Shown here: positions 56,081-64,000 of the stretch, piece after piece
How the letters are laid out: every line of letters starts with the position of its first letter
Numbering within the stretch: the stretch's first letter is position 1
Source of the DNA: Caballeronia fortuita
GTDB lineage: Bacteria > Pseudomonadota > Gammaproteobacteria > Burkholderiales > Burkholderiaceae
Direction of reading: 5' to 3'
NCBI RefSeq assembly: GCF_001544835.2
Contig: NZ_FCNX02000009.1
Span: forward strand, 268,226 to 332,225
Length of the DNA: 64,000 nt
Program-made: the position numbers and the translations under genes
The notes under the pieces: model-generated
Told to the model about the DNA's origin: nothing
Databases searched by the model: none
What the model saw: only the letters and a program-made list of their open reading frames with translations

Positions 56081-57706
56081 ATGAGCTTCTTCAACCGTTT
56101 GGCTAGGCAGCTATGCTTAGCTACAACATTCAGTGCCGTGGCTGCCGGCTTGGTAGCTTGCGGAGGAAATGATAGTTCCCAGCCGGCGCAAACATCAGCT
56201 CAAAGCGATACGGTCGCCAAGGCCACTTGCGGTAACGACGATAGGGCCGAGACAGGACTCCAAGGTCAAATTCCGATGGCAGAAAGGGCTGCGGGATTCA
56301 AGGGCTTCAACTGCAATCTTAAGGTTGTCTCTGCCGGCACCTCTTCCCGGGGTGAAGCGCTGTGGGAGCAGTTTGCGCTTGTGCACGACAAGTCGGGGCA
56401 CACCTGCGGATATGCAGGCGGCGCGTTCCTGAGCAACCCGGGAACGACCGTCATGGACCTGACCAACCCGGCGGCCATTGTGGAGACGGCAGTCCTCAAG
56501 ACTGCGGCCATGCTCAATCCCGGTGAAGGTCTGCGCGTGCATGAAGGGCGCGGCCTTCTAGTGACAGCGTTTTACAACAAGACGACGCCTTGGGAAGAGC
56601 CGGGCGCACCCGGGTTCGACGTTTATGACGTGGGAACCGACTGCAGACACCCGCAGGTCCTTGCAAGCAGCACCAACATTCGTTTTTCGACTGCCGGCAT
56701 CGAGCAGGATCCTACTAAAAACTGGCCGGCCCAGGATCTCACGTATGGGCACGAAGGGGCCATATCAGCGGATGGGCTGACCTACTACATCGGGGATACG
56801 GTGCACGGGGCTTACCACGCAATCGACATCTCTGATCCGACTGCACCGAAGCTCATATCCACGTTTCAAAATCCAAGCATCGGACCGCGGCCGGCAGACA
56901 ATCCGACTTTACCCCGGTCGCCCCTGGGCGGAGCACACGGCCTGTCCGTCAGCGACGATGGTAATCGCGGGTACATGGTTTTGCTGAGTTGGGACCCAAC
57001 GACGCCGGGCGGCATGGTGCCCCAAGCCGCCGACGCACCTTGGCAAAACGGGTACATGACCGTCGATACCAGCGAGATCCAGGCGCGAAAACCAAATGCT
57101 CGCATGCGCTTCATCTCCGCAGTGTCGACTCGGGACGCCTCAGCTGCACAGACGAGCATTCCGGTAAAGATCAACGGACACCGCTTCCAGATCGCAATGA
57201 ACGAGGGCGGAGCGGGCCAACTCAGCACCGGTGGCGTGAAGAGTGCATGCAGTGCGGGAGTGACGCCTTATGGGACTGTCCAGTTCTTCGACATGAGCGA
57301 TGAGACCCATCCAAGTCGGGTCAACAAGATCGTCCTTGAGGCTAACGACCCGAAGAATTGCGGTGCGATGCCGGAAATTGCTAGCATCGAGGGATTCGTC
57401 TATGACGTGCACATGTGCAGCGTCGACAACCGGGACGACGCAACTACCCTTGCGTGTGGTTACTTCCAATCGGGCGTGCGCGTCTACGACATCCGGGATC
57501 CTGCGCATATCAAGGAGATTGCGTACTTCAACCCGCCGGCCCTAGCCGGGAAGCAGCCAGGACAGTGTGCCGCCTATCCGATCCTGGATATCAAGACAGG
57601 CCTGCTGTTCAGCAGATGCTCAGACACGGGAATCTTCGCGTTGAAGTTCACGAATAATGTGTGGCCGCTTCGAGGATCGAGCACGCCGGTTGACAAGCAG
57701 CTCTGA
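56081..57706 (+). CDS. Exported lipoprotein with LVIVD-type beta-propeller repeats
   Basis: 541 residues. The signal peptide ends in a lipobox (GLVACGG, lipidated C27). The mature protein has repeated blocks of the 'V.D...P..P' type: TTVMDLTNPAAIVETAVL, YHAIDISDPTAPKLISTF, VQFFDMSDETHPSRV and VRVYDIRDPAHIKEIAYF, which is the LVIVD propeller pattern. Several cysteines could form disulfides. It is anchored to a membrane facing the periplasm or cell surface. Ligand or partner unknown; it leads the cluster with the membrane protein and cupredoxin-like protein downstream. Confidence 0.85.
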   Translation: MSFFNRLARQLCLATTFSAVAAGLVACGGNDSSQPAQTSAQSDTVAKATCGNDDRAETGLQGQIPMAERAAGFKGFNCNLKVVSAGTSSRGEALWEQFALVHDKSGHTCGYAGGAFLSNPGTTVMDLTNPAAIVETAVLKTAAMLNPGEGLRVHEGRGLLVTAFYNKTTPWEEPGAPGFDVYDVGTDCRHPQVLASSTNIRFSTAGIEQDPTKNWPAQDLTYGHEGAISADGLTYYIGDTVHGAYHAIDISDPTAPKLISTFQNPSIGPRPADNPTLPRSPLGGAHGLSVSDDGNRGYMVLLSWDPTTPGGMVPQAADAPWQNGYMTVDTSEIQARKPNARMRFISAVSTRDASAAQTSIPVKINGHRFQIAMNEGGAGQLSTGGVKSACSAGVTPYGTVQFFDMSDETHPSRVNKIVLEANDPKNCGAMPEIASIEGFVYDVHMCSVDNRDDATTLACGYFQSGVRVYDIRDPAHIKEIAYFNPPALAGKQPGQCAAYPILDIKTGLLFSRCSDTGIFALKFTNNVWPLRGSSTPVDKQL

Positions 57707-57744
57707 TTTGTTCGGCACGCGTCCTCCGAATGCTCGAACAGGTC

Positions 57745-57774
57745 CGCCCTTGGTCAGTCTAGCTGCCAAGGGCG
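57745..57774 (+). terminator. Hairpin after the beta-propeller lipoprotein
   Basis: Perfect 9-bp stem CGCCCTTGG / CCAAGGGCG with a 12-nt loop, 39 nt after the stop. No T-run follows, so it may be a weak or partial terminator in the 167-bp gap before the membrane protein gene. Confidence 0.5.
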
Positions 57775-57873
57775 ACTAAATATGCGAAGCGCGAAATAGC
57801 ATTATTTTCATGGCTAGCCGACTTGCAACCGTCGGCTGACTGGTCCAGACGCGGCACGCAGCTTCGAGAGTTT

Positions 57874-59316
57874 ATGCAGCGTAAATATTTGTTTTCAGTA
57901 GCCTTAGGCGGTGCAAGCGTTGACGCCTCGGCACACGCCTTCGTACAACAGTATTCGTTACCGGTGCCGTTTTCCCTCTACGCGGGGGGGGCCGCTGTAG
58001 TGCTTGCTCTTTCTTTTATTGCTGCCGCAGTCCTAGCTAAGGTCCCGAGCCCAGAAGTCACTTCACCTCTCACCCCGACCAGGTCGAAAGAAGCAAAGCG
58101 CAAGAACAATTGCATTACGTGGCAGCAATCCATCGTTCTCGCTCTCATGATGCTCTGCGTGGTCTCCGGGCTTATTGGAAGCACGGACGTATTTAAAAAT
58201 ATTAACATGACATTATTCTGGGTCGTGTTATTCCTTGTCGTGCCCTACGCCGTTTTATTCTTCGGTGACTTCTACGCCCCTGTCAATCCGTGGACGGGAC
58301 TGGTAACTGTGATTGAGATGCTCACGAGAAAGAACTTCAGTGGACGTGCCAGTTACCCCAACCGCCTAGGGCACTTTCCGGGACTTGTGCTCTACATGTC
58401 GCTTATTGCGCTCGAACTTTTTGGACACGTGAAACCGCTCGGTTTATCCGTCGCGCTCGTAGTTTATAGCCTTGTCATGACCGTCGGATCCTGGATCTAC
58501 GGCAAGGAAACGTGGATCGCTCATGCCGAGGTTTTTGGAATTTTGTGCCGTCTAGTGGGGATGATGTCGGTGCGTGCAGGAGGAGGGAACGCACGAATTC
58601 GACTACCGATGTTCAGAATTTCCGAAGAATATCGACGCGATTTCGGATTGATACTTTTTGTACTTTTCATGCTTTCTTCGACCGCTTTCGACGGGATTCA
58701 TGAGACCGTACCTTGGATGAACTTGTACTGGACAATCGTCTACCCTTACATCAGCTGGGTAGATACGCTATGGGGTGCAGCGGGCCAGAATCGATATGTT
58801 GCCTCGACAACACTGTACGGCGCGTGGCAATGGGTAGCTCTCTTTGTATCGCCCCTTCTATATTTCTTTGTTTTTGCCGTCTTCTTGCGGTTTTCTTCCA
58901 TTACAGGGCGTTCTAAATTGAGCGTTCGCGACTTGTTAGCGCGCTTTACGTTGTGTTTGCTTCCCATAGCGTTTGTATATCATGTGTCTCACTACTTTCT
59001 TCTGGTTGTGATGCAAGGGCCACAACTTATCAAGCTTGTGTCAGACCCCTTTGGCTTTGGCTGGAATCTTCTTGGAACCGCCACTTGGCGCATTCCACCA
59101 GTGAACTTGGATGTCGAAACCATATGGCATGCTCAAGTTGCACTGATCATCGTGGGACATGTGGCCAGCGTCGTGATCGCTCATTTTGAGGCGCTGCGGA
59201 GCTTCGACACCCCTCGCCAGGCGACGCTGAGTCAGGTGCCAATGCTAGGACTGATGGTTCTTTTCACCGCAAGCGGTCTCTGGATCCTCTCTCTACCAAT
59301 TTCTCCATCATCGTGA
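57874..59316 (+). CDS. Polytopic membrane protein of unknown function, perhaps related to fenitrothion hydrolase FedA
   Basis: 480 residues from the ATG at 57874; an in-frame TTG at 57823 would add only charged residues. The protein starts with a hydrophobic region containing ASAHAFVQQYSLPVPFSLYA and has about eleven membrane helices. Many helices carry histidines or polar residues (YHVSHYFLLV; IWHAQVALIIVGHVASVVIA), as in heme- or metal-binding membrane proteins. From memory, similar membrane proteins are annotated as fenitrothion hydrolase after FedA of Burkholderia sp. NF100; I could not verify this. It is coupled to the cupredoxin-like gene (ATG 2 nt after the stop). Confidence 0.75.
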   Translation: MQRKYLFSVALGGASVDASAHAFVQQYSLPVPFSLYAGGAAVVLALSFIAAAVLAKVPSPEVTSPLTPTRSKEAKRKNNCITWQQSIVLALMMLCVVSGLIGSTDVFKNINMTLFWVVLFLVVPYAVLFFGDFYAPVNPWTGLVTVIEMLTRKNFSGRASYPNRLGHFPGLVLYMSLIALELFGHVKPLGLSVALVVYSLVMTVGSWIYGKETWIAHAEVFGILCRLVGMMSVRAGGGNARIRLPMFRISEEYRRDFGLILFVLFMLSSTAFDGIHETVPWMNLYWTIVYPYISWVDTLWGAAGQNRYVASTTLYGAWQWVALFVSPLLYFFVFAVFLRFSSITGRSKLSVRDLLARFTLCLLPIAFVYHVSHYFLLVVMQGPQLIKLVSDPFGFGWNLLGTATWRIPPVNLDVETIWHAQVALIIVGHVASVVIAHFEALRSFDTPRQATLSQVPMLGLMVLFTASGLWILSLPISPSS

Positions 59317-59318
59317 AC

Positions 59319-59687
59319 ATGTCAACGTTATCGACTACTCGCCGTCTTCTTCTTGCCGCAGCCGCCGGATCCCTTCTGCTACCTTTCGGAAGATTAACTT
59401 GGGCGCAAACTGGGAATCCTACTGTACGGATGGACCTGGTCATATCACAAGGTCGCGTAATAGGAGGTGCCAAGGCAATAAAACTCAAGCGCGGAGATGC
59501 GGTTTCATTGACGGCCAAGTCAGATGCAGCAGATGAGCTGCACGTTCATGGGGTTGATAAAAAGATCGAGCTCGCACCGGGGAAGACGTCGTCATTAGAG
59601 TTTGTCGCGGATCGAACGGGGCGGTTTCCTATAGAGCTGCACCGGTCTGGGACGACAGTGGGGAGCTTGGAGGTGTATCCCCGATGA
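59319..59687 (+). CDS. Periplasmic cupredoxin-like protein lacking the copper cysteine
   Basis: 122 residues from the ATG at 59319; a GTG at 59313 overlapping the previous stop is an alternative. Signal peptide with a twin-arginine-like STTRRLLLAAAAGSLLLPF. The mature part is all beta, with the cupredoxin layout: LKRGDAVSLTAKSDAADELH, HVHGVDKKIELAPGKTS and FPIELHRSGTTVGSLEVYP. Two or three histidines could bind metal, but the usual Cys ligand of blue copper sites is missing, as in EfeO-type or CopC-like domains. It overlaps the next gene (ATGA), so both are made together. Possibly a metal carrier for the membrane partner. Confidence 0.75.
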   Translation: MSTLSTTRRLLLAAAAGSLLLPFGRLTWAQTGNPTVRMDLVISQGRVIGGAKAIKLKRGDAVSLTAKSDAADELHVHGVDKKIELAPGKTSSLEFVADRTGRFPIELHRSGTTVGSLEVYPR

Positions 59688-61042
59688 GAAGTCCATCTGA
59701 AAAACTCTTTGGGTGGCTCTCTCTGGTCGTAGTGACAAGTAACTTGCTGTTGACGAGTTCCAGCGCTGTCGCGTACGAGAGCGACGTACATTTCGGACTC
59801 ACGAAGTGGCTCGGGCTCAAGGCGGGGTTTGCGTCGCACGAAGCAGACGCCATTGCCCGAGGAGACCAACAGGTTGACTCAGGCGGACCGCAATCGATTG
59901 ACGCGGTTCTCGATTATGGCTGCGCACTGCCTGACGTCGCCGCAGCAAAAAGGGTTCAACGTGCGCATGCGCCCTCCGAAACCAGCGTTCCAGCGCCGCC
60001 GGCCCAACGTGAAGTGGTGGCGGGAAGCGAAGCCGCAAGGCAAGAGATCCACCGTATTGTCAAAGAAGCTAAAGGAAAAGAAGGGTCGATGCTAGCGCTG
60101 TTTGGTGGGGCGATGCATGTTTATCAGGATTCTTGGTCGAACGCGGGTTTTCCAACGGTGTTTGATGGCGGTGAAGCATTGAAATGCAGCCCTGAGTTGG
60201 CACTTTCACACCCAGCGACTCGAGGCGGCCCAGATTCGCATAAGGCTGACCTCACGTTCGAGTATCCCAACGATGCGCTAGAAATGGCAAAAGCTTCGTA
60301 CGTGGCATTGACCGGTTTTCCAAACATCGACGGGCGTAAGCGCTCTCCCGCAACTTGGGATCGTTTGGAGCCGATGGTTCGCTCCTTCGTTAATGCGCGG
60401 ACAAAGACGGAGAAGAAAGCTTGGTTTGTAGCGCAGGGCATACCGGACGTGCATTTCATGGAAGGGACAACTCTGCCGGACGGCAGCGACACATGGAATG
60501 TGCGCTCTAAACCGAGTCTGCTGCCGGAGCTTACGGCACAGACGTCACAACAATACGACGTTCCGCAAGACGTAGGGACTTTTTTTGATGAACTCATCAA
60601 ATCGTGGATCACAGATGATGATCTCGACAAATCGCTTCGGAAGTACCTTCCGTCCGAGTCAAAGAGTGCAATCGAGGAACTGTGCGCGCGGCTCAAGCTC
60701 TTGAGAATGCGTGACCACGGTGTGGCTGCAGCATTGGTGCATCAAAGAGCCCGATTTAGTCGCAGCGATCTAAAGAGAATCCATTCGTTGACTCGCGATC
60801 CATCAGTGTACGTGCACCCTGCGTCGCTTGCGGATGCAATGTTACCGCTGACCCCTAAGGAGGCACCTATCTCCCCACTCCTCCCATACCTCGTTCGGGA
60901 GCAACCAGGATCCAACAACGTCCCTAGGGCGTTAGCCATCATGCGATTGAATCATTTGCCGTACGATACCGTCGCATTATCAGCTGAACGTACAAGATCA
61001 GGTTGGAAACTGCTAAACGTGGTGGTCGCCGTCGATCATTAA
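59684..61042 (+). CDS. Exported protein resembling zinc-dependent phospholipase C / S1-P1 nuclease
   Basis: 452 residues. A signal peptide (to about residue 31, SSAVAYES) precedes YESDVHFGLTKWLGLKAGFA, with a GDQQVDSG block near 62 and GGAMHVYQDSWSNAGFP near 147. The early histidine, the aspartate and the HxxxD motif follow the order of zinc ligands in the phospholipase C/S1-P1 fold. The C-terminal 150 residues are unassigned. Periplasmic or secreted by prediction. Enzyme activity is not proven: the full ligand set could not be confirmed by eye. It is the last gene of the coupled set. Confidence 0.6.
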   Translation: MRSPSEKLFGWLSLVVVTSNLLLTSSSAVAYESDVHFGLTKWLGLKAGFASHEADAIARGDQQVDSGGPQSIDAVLDYGCALPDVAAAKRVQRAHAPSETSVPAPPAQREVVAGSEAARQEIHRIVKEAKGKEGSMLALFGGAMHVYQDSWSNAGFPTVFDGGEALKCSPELALSHPATRGGPDSHKADLTFEYPNDALEMAKASYVALTGFPNIDGRKRSPATWDRLEPMVRSFVNARTKTEKKAWFVAQGIPDVHFMEGTTLPDGSDTWNVRSKPSLLPELTAQTSQQYDVPQDVGTFFDELIKSWITDDDLDKSLRKYLPSESKSAIEELCARLKLLRMRDHGVAAALVHQRARFSRSDLKRIHSLTRDPSVYVHPASLADAMLPLTPKEAPISPLLPYLVREQPGSNNVPRALAIMRLNHLPYDTVALSAERTRSGWKLLNVVVAVDH

Positions 61043-61240
61043 CAAGGCCCACTTGTCGAGTGAAGATGCGGGCGGCTTGACTTCGATGCATACCTGAGGC
61101 CGGGATACTCCGACTATGGCGCAGGCGCCCCTCGCGACATATCGATGTATCGTGCCGCTGTTAGCGGCCGGTTAGCTTTCCCTGAAATTCGCCTTCCAGC
61201 AGGTCGCGTATGAACTCGACCGAAAGGAAGGAAAGAAGAA

Positions 61241-61534
61241 ATGTTCAAGGTACCGCACCAGGTGTACACGGCGGAGTTCAAGGAAGCCGCTGTGCAACGA
61301 GTCAAGGAAAGGCAAGGCATAAGCGCCGTGGCGCGCGAGCTAGGCATGTCGATGCAGACTTTGCGCAACTGGCTCAAGGCTCGCGAAGCAGGCAAGCTGA
61401 ACGGCCCCGGGGCGAAGGTCGTCACGGCAGAACAGATGGAACTCTCGCGCCTGCGAGCGGAAAACAAGCGCTTGCAGATGGAGCCGGAAATCGAAAAAAA
61501 AGCGGCGGCGTTCTTCGCGAAGGGCCTCCTGTGA
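61241..61534 (+). CDS. IS3-family transposase OrfA
   Basis: 97 residues; begins MFKVPHQVYTAEFKEAAVQR and has a helix-turn-helix (ISAVARELGMSMQTLRNWLK) and a C-terminal leucine-zipper-like helix (LSRLRAENKRLQMEPEIEKK), as in IS3 OrfA proteins. AAGGAAGGAAAG lies just before the ATG. It appears intact, but its partner OrfB is broken. The left end of the element is probably near 61130. Confidence 0.8.
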   Translation: MFKVPHQVYTAEFKEAAVQRVKERQGISAVARELGMSMQTLRNWLKAREAGKLNGPGAKVVTAEQMELSRLRAENKRLQMEPEIEKKAAAFFAKGLL

Positions 61535-61740
61535 AGTTCGCCTGGATTGACACGCAGTGCCGGCACTATCCGCTGGCGGCGCTGCCGAGGTCCTTGGTGT
61601 GAGCGCGAACGGCTATCGTGTCTGGAAGCGCGACGGCACGCCTGAGCGGCAGCGGCTGGCCGATGGTAAGCGCTAATTTGAGCGCACCGGCGCGCGCATG
61701 AATTTCGCCGAGCGCCGCAAATCTGTTGGCGTGGAAGCGT
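61532..61740 (+). pseudogene. IS3-family transposase OrfB, truncated
   Basis: Starts in the normal overlap position after OrfA (KFAWIDTQCRHYPLAAL), then shifts frame and continues VSANGYRVWKRDGTPERQRL before ending near 61740, where the IS66-type element begins. Only the N-terminal part of OrfB is left; the DDE catalytic core is gone. Confidence 0.7.
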
Positions 61741-61764
61741 GACGTTTGCGTGTATTTTCTTTGC

Positions 61765-63341
61765 TCAGCCGGCGTCGATCGGAACCTGAGACTGCATGAA
61801 CCGAAATGGCAGTAGGTCGCTTATGTCGGCGTCTTGTGCTCGTTGAGGCAGTTGGGTCAGTACGTGAAGCAGGTACGCGTATGGCTCGACGTTGCACGCG
61901 CGGCATGTAAGCACGAGACTGTAGATGACGGCGCTGGCTTTTGCTCCGGCGACCGTGTCGCTGAAGAGCCAAACCTTTCTGCTGGTGGCAAACGGGCGAA
62001 TGTCCCGTTCCGCGATGTTGTTGTCCACTGGGCTTGCCCGTCGCCGACGTAACGGCTGAGATACTCCCATTGATTGAGCGTGTAGTTGATCGCATCGCCC
62101 AGCGCGCTTTCGGGTGGCACTTGAGGTGCTTGCTCATCCAGCCAAGCTTTGAATGCCTCAAGCAGCGCAACGCTGTGCTGCTGTCGCAGTCGTAAGGTAT
62201 AGCTAGCACGCGTTTCCCCGCTCGGAGGTTTCTCTCGCGCGAGTGCTTCGACGCGGTAAAGTCGCTGGAAGAATTCGAGTGCTTGCTGCGCGCGTTTGCC
62301 TAATTTCTTCTGCGTCTTCAGAGCATCTACGAATCCGCGTCGCGCATGAGCAAGGCAGCCCAAGTGGGTCACACCTTTAACTGTTCGCCAGGCGCTATAA
62401 CCGTCGGACATCACCGCGCCTTTGTAGTCCGCAAGAAACGCCTGAGGGTATTGCTTGCCGCGTCCAGGTTGATAGTCGAACAACACTACAGGCTCTTCGC
62501 TATCCTGCCCGGTGCGGTACAGCCACATGTAAGACTGGCTTTGTGCGGCCTTACCCGGTTCCTTCAGCACCTGAACGGTCGTCTCGTCGCCATGAATCAG
62601 CGGCTGCGACAGCAACGTCTTGCGTAACTCCCGGTACAGGCGGTCGAGATGCAATTGCGTTGGCTTGATGACCCAGTGCCCCAGCGTGCCTCGGCCCACC
62701 GGAATGTTCGCACGCCCGAGCGCCTCTTCCATCCGATATAGCGGCGTGCCGTCGACGTATTTACCCGTCATCACCGTGGCGATCATGGCCGCGCTCGCCC
62801 GACTGCCTGGCAATGGTTGGGCCGGCATCGGCGCGGTAAGAATCGGCGTACGTTCAGCGACACGCTCGCAATGACGGCACGCATATTTGAAACGAACATG
62901 CTGCAGGACTGAAGCCTTCACTTCGATATGCAGTTGTTCGCTGATTTCCTCGCCCATACGATGCATTGCCTTGCTGCAGCAGGGGCAGATCTTCTGCTCC
63001 TCGGGCAAGTCGTACTCGATTCGCTGACGCGGAAGATCTGCAGGCAGAGGCTTGCGTCCTCGTTTGCGGCGAGCAGGCTCGGCCGCCTCCGGCAGACCTG
63101 TGTCTGGTAAGTCGAGTTCGTCTACGTCCTCATCAAGGTCATCAATTGCGATCTGCTCGGCCTCGTCGAACACTCGATCTTGGAGCTTCTCGCTGCTTGG
63201 CGCGAAGCGCTTGTGTTGCGCGAGCCGGAATTGTTCCTCGAGATGGCGAACGCGTTCGCCCAACTGGCGGTTGCTGGCCTCGAGCTCGCGAATGTAAGCC
63301 TGCGCGGCAGGAGGCAATTGGGAGAATTCGCGTTCATCCAT
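61765..63341 (-). pseudogene. tnpC: IS66 transposase TnpC with a frameshift
   Basis: From the ATG at 63341 (MDEREFSQLPPAAQAY; an in-frame ATG at 63365 is less likely) one frame runs to about 62035. It includes the coiled coil, the CCSKAMHRMGEEI zinc-finger-like part and the DDE core (HGDETTVQVL; MSDGYSAW). Near 62035 the conserved continuation [20 protein letters not shown] jumps to another frame and runs to a stop at 61765. The uncorrected frame ends at 61857 with unrelated residues. The last catalytic acidic residue (E in NNIAERD) lies after the shift, so this copy should be inactive unless the shift is a sequencing error. Confidence 0.8.
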
Positions 63342-63431
63342 GGTACCCACGGTAGCGAAAGGCAACGCTCGATGGGTTTACGGAAATTTGTAACAGCTAC
63401 TGGGACCGTCGCTTGGACGAGGCGCGCCGCA

Positions 63432-63785
63432 TCAGCTCGTATGATGGTACTGCCGGGCCGGATGACGTCGTACAGCGTCGATGTCGATGCCTTCTAAAAG
63501 CCAATGCAGCTGCTCGGTCGTCAACTCGATCACGGGCTGCTTCCGGGATGGCCACACGAAATGGTCTGCCTCGAGGCGTTTCAACATCAGCCAGAAGCCG
63601 GAACGCTCGTACAACAAGAGCTTGACGCGGTTGCGCTTGCGATTATGGAACGCGAACACGGCGCGAGCGAAGGGGTCGAGCTGCATCGACTGCTCAACCA
63701 ACGCCGTGAGGCTGTTGATTCCCGCCCTAAAGTCAATCGGTTCGCGATGCAAATAAACGCGGAGGTCGGAATCAAGGCGGAACAT
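63432..63785 (-). CDS. tnpB: IS66 accessory protein TnpB
   Basis: 117 residues from the ATG at 63785 (MFRLDSDLRVYLHREPIDFR). Typical TnpB features: DFRAGINSLTALVEQ, FAFHNRKRNRVKLLLYER and SGFWLMLKRLEADHFVWP. The start overlaps the tnpA stop (TGATG). A longer frame to 63845 lies inside tnpA and is not the start. Required with TnpA and TnpC for transposition in IS66 elements. Confidence 0.9.
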   Translation of the reverse strand: MFRLDSDLRVYLHREPIDFRAGINSLTALVEQSMQLDPFARAVFAFHNRKRNRVKLLLYERSGFWLMLKRLEADHFVWPSRKQPVIELTTEQLHWLLEGIDIDAVRRHPARQYHHTS

Positions 63786-64000
63786 CAACGCTCTCCCAGC
63801 GCGGCGATCAAGGCCGTGACGAGCGGCGCATCGTGCCGTGAGCACTCAAGTTCAACTGTTACCCCGTTCGGGAGGTGCGCTGACAGACGCGCCGTTGGTC
63901 GCGACGCAGTCGCAGGTTGCTTGTGACCGTGCCTCGATTTCGCGTACAGCAGAAATTTGCTAATTTCTGTTTGTACGGAGGTTCGAATGTCAGAGAAGCT
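63785..64000 (-). CDS. tnpA: IS66 TnpA, C-terminal part (continues past the window)
   Basis: The minus-strand frame is open from the window edge to a TGA at 63785 and ends HLPNGVTVELECSRHDAPLV followed by TALIAALGER. This corresponds to the end of IS66 TnpA ('L.nG....l......l..l..al'). The N-terminal helix-turn-helix part is outside the window. Confidence 0.6.
   Translation of the reverse strand, partial: SFSDIRTSVQTEISKFLLYAKSRHGHKQPATASRPTARLSAHLPNGVTVELECSRHDAPLVTALIAALGER

Larger units (their letters stand above)
61740..64000 (-). mobile_element. IS66-family element, right part beyond the window
   Basis: Carries the three-gene IS66 set read right to left: tnpA (partial), tnpB and tnpC. 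Its left end falls near 61740-61765, directly cutting the IS3 OrfB remnant. The other end and any 8-bp target repeat lie outside the window. Confidence 0.8.

Overview
The window looks like a chromosomal segment of a Burkholderiaceae bacterium (Paraburkholderia, Caballeronia or a close relative). Family-typical genes support this: a DUF2970 membrane protein, a CysI-type sulfite reductase followed by a DUF934 gene, DUF4148-type small secreted proteins, a PEP carboxylase ending in the family's NTG tail, and trimeric porin, AAHS and Liv transporter types common in that group. GC-rich stretches (1-5 kb and the ppc region) alternate with stretches that look visibly less GC-rich (about 9.7-46 kb and 52-61 kb). 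The latter are bordered by decayed insertion sequences and gene fragments, so most of the window reads as accessory DNA.

Layout: 0-4 kb holds an unrecognised pair, a glycine-zipper membrane protein and a 1089-residue protein with sialidase-like Asp-box repeats, ending in a strong terminator. 4.2-5.8 kb has a 47-residue membrane peptide, a decayed sirtuin gene, a receiver-domain fragment and DUF2970. 5.9-9.7 kb has a MocR-type regulator divergent from cysI-DUF934. 10-15 kb has an esterase, LysR and LuxR regulators and a graveyard of remnants (IS5 transposase, histidine kinase 3' end, broken DUF4148 gene).

15-31 kb is the centre of interest: mdlC-mdlB-mdlA-AAHS transporter-benzaldehyde dehydrogenase, a convergent arylacetonitrilase, an AraC regulator, an amidase like mandelamide hydrolase, and a Liv-type ABC importer with a fused permease-ATPase. 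Together these would take mandelonitrile (nitrilase) or mandelamide (amidase) to mandelate, racemise it, oxidise the S form to benzoylformate, decarboxylate to benzaldehyde and oxidise that to benzoate. Catalytic residues of every enzyme are intact. A shared 16-bp element lies upstream of both the LysR gene and mdlC. 31-39 kb adds a porin, a second AraC regulator and a second, five-gene Liv importer.

40-47 kb carries a BKACE (DUF849) enzyme, a 3-hydroxybenzoate 4-monooxygenase (MobA type), an AAHS transporter and a MarR regulator (MobR type), with a perfect 18-bp palindrome just upstream of the monooxygenase start. ppc follows at 47.5-50.4 kb, then a citrate synthase remnant. 52.4-55.9 kb is a transporter, CoA-transferase and CitE-type lyase operon. 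56-61 kb is a cluster of unknown function: beta-propeller lipoprotein, polytopic membrane protein, cupredoxin-like protein without a copper cysteine, and an exported phospholipase C/S1-P1-nuclease-like protein. The window ends in an IS3 remnant cut by an IS66-family element whose tnpC is frameshifted.

No tRNA, rRNA or CRISPR array was seen. All family assignments come from reading the translated sequence; no database search was run.
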